64,000 nucleotides of DNA. It comes from Acanthosepion lycidas. Its lineage: Eukaryota; Mollusca; Cephalopoda; Sepiida; Sepiidae. The stretch is taken from positions 77,314,503-77,378,502 of the forward strand of contig OZ010586.1 in the NCBI GenBank assembly GCA_963932145.1, in the 5' to 3' direction. The notes under the pieces are model-generated. The model saw nothing but the letters and a program-made list of their open reading frames with translations, made no database searches and had not been told where the DNA came from. Both the position numbers and the translations under genes were made by a program. How positions within the stretch are numbered: the first letter of the stretch is position 1; every line of letters starts with the position of its first letter. Shown here piece by piece: positions 63,317 through 64,000 of the stretch.

Positions 63317-64000
63317 CAGTGTATCACAAAAGTGAGTACACCCCTCACATTTCTTCAAATATTTAAGAATATCTCTTCATGGGACAACACTGACAAAATG
63401 ACACTTTGACACAATGAAAAGTAGCCTGTCTGCAGCATATATAACAGAGTTCATTTATTTTTCCCTCAAAATTACTCAAAATATAGCCATTAAAAGCTAA
63501 ATCCCTGGCAACAAAAGTGAGTACACTCCTTAGGAAAAGTTGTCAATATTAGCATACAACATGTCAACTGTCAATATTTTGTGTGGCCACCATCATTATC
63601 CAAAACTGCCTTTACTCTCCTGGGCATGGAGTTTACCTGAGCTTCACATGTAGTCACTGGAATGCTCTTCCACTCCTCAATGACGACATTGCGGAGCTGG
63701 CGGATATTTGAGACTCTGCGCACCTCCACCTTCTGCTTGAGGATGCCCCAAAGATGTTCTGTTGGGTTCAAGTCTGGAGACATGCTTGGCCAGTCCATCA
63801 CCTTTACCCTCAACCTCTTCAATAAAGCAGTGGTTGTCTTGGATGTGTGTTTGGGGTCATTGTCATGCTGGAACACTGCTCTGCGACCCAGTTTCTGGAG
63901 GGAGGGGATCATGCTCTGCTGCAGTATTTCACAGTACATGTTGGAGTTCATGTTTCCCTCAATGAAATGTAACTCTCCAATACCTGCAGCACTCATGCAG
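63317..64000 (-). mobile_element. Tc1-like element, 5' truncated by the window end
   Basis: The terminal repeat CAGTGTATCACAAAAGTGAG begins next to TA at 63315. A second GTGAGTACACTCC (63513-63525) lies inside the inverted repeat region, about 200 bp in. The transposase 3' half on the minus strand is open and unbroken. The element has few signs of decay, unlike every other transposon here. Confidence 0.9.
63571..63996 (-). CDS. Tc1-like transposase, C-terminal part (intact frame)
   Basis: The catalytic part of a DD34E transposase that cuts and joins element ends at TA sites. The frame starts within the window edge, so the upstream HTH domains and the first catalytic D lie outside. Visible: GNMNSNMYCEILQQSMIPSL, then FQHDNDPKHTSKTTTALLKR with the second catalytic D, and MSPDLNPTEHLWGILKQKVE, where the E follows exactly 34 residues after the D. 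The end is WKSIPVTTCEAQVNSMPRRV, KAVLDNDGGHTKY, the usual GGHTKY terminus. There is no stop or frameshift over 141 codons, so the copy may be recent and possibly active. Confidence 0.92.
   Translation of the reverse strand: MSAAGIGELHFIEGNMNSNMYCEILQQSMIPSLQKLGRRAVFQHDNDPKHTSKTTTALLKRLRVKVMDWPSMSPDLNPTEHLWGILKQKVEVRRVSNIRQLRNVVIEEWKSIPVTTCEAQVNSMPRRVKAVLDNDGGHTKY

Overview
This window looks like AT-rich, repeat-dominated nuclear DNA from a large invertebrate genome. The organism is probably a mollusc and most likely a cephalopod of the octopus type. That placement is inference: it rests on the mix of several degenerate LINE families, a tRNA-derived SINE, Tc1/mariner elements with deletion-derivative MITEs, a Helitron, and dense (TA)n/(TG)n microsatellites. 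I could not run a database search. I see no credible host protein-coding gene. Nearly all open frames are microsatellite or minisatellite translations, or relics of transposable-element proteins. The region is intergenic or deep intronic.

Layout. 1-6 kb: a LINE 3' relic, a transposase relic, a small Tc1 deletion derivative, two hammerhead-like motifs and one unassigned 143-codon frame. 6.7-8.5 kb: a cluster of (TA)n arrays holding two copies of one mariner deletion derivative, a hammerhead-like repeat family and a 76-bp perfect palindrome. 9.9-13.2 kb: LINE relics, including a tandemly duplicated LINE 3' end. 14.1-17.3 kb: a nearly complete Tc1-like element, a Tc1 MITE, a mariner MITE and a LINE tail packed end to end. 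18.2-22.9 kb: Ty3/Gypsy remains in two opposite orientations. 22.9-23.1 kb: a 5S rRNA-like sequence joined to a SINE. 24.6-25.3 kb: a non-autonomous Helitron. 27-36 kb: several copies of an unnamed dispersed repeat (called repeat A here), one with a 32-bp VNTR, plus nested mariner-in-LINE and hAT-in-SINE insertions.

35.9-36.4 kb: the most interesting item, a tandem direct repeat of 314 bp in which each repeat carries a hammerhead ribozyme on the minus strand, resembling a metazoan retrozyme. 36.5-40 kb: a DD37D mariner and a 1.33-kb minisatellite of 9-bp units. 41-49 kb: a graveyard of at least four LINE families, a 54-bp minisatellite and a Tc1 relic. 50-54 kb: a mariner, LINE, Tc1 MITE, mariner MITE and a (CA)-rich tract. 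55.2-56.1 kb: a very uniform 62-bp satellite. 57-61 kb: a promoter-like or LTR-like block, an inverted SINE pair and LINE copies. 61.7-64 kb: (TA)n arrays, inverted mariner ends and the start of a young, intact Tc1-like element cut by the window end.

The elements do not form a pathway. They record successive insertion and decay: LINEs and SINEs are oldest, mariner, hAT and MITE copies sit inside them, and the terminal Tc1 is probably the youngest. Long stretches not listed as features (for example 1458-2600, 3880-4260, 5040-5380, 6190-6660, 8520-9880, 10165-10590, 11700-12640, 13180-14085, 17345-17840, 20640-21480, 23110-24560, 26415-27290, 30120-30715, 34505-35310, 49330-50040, 56135-57430, 57830-58780) were read and showed no gene or recognisable element, only AT-rich sequence.
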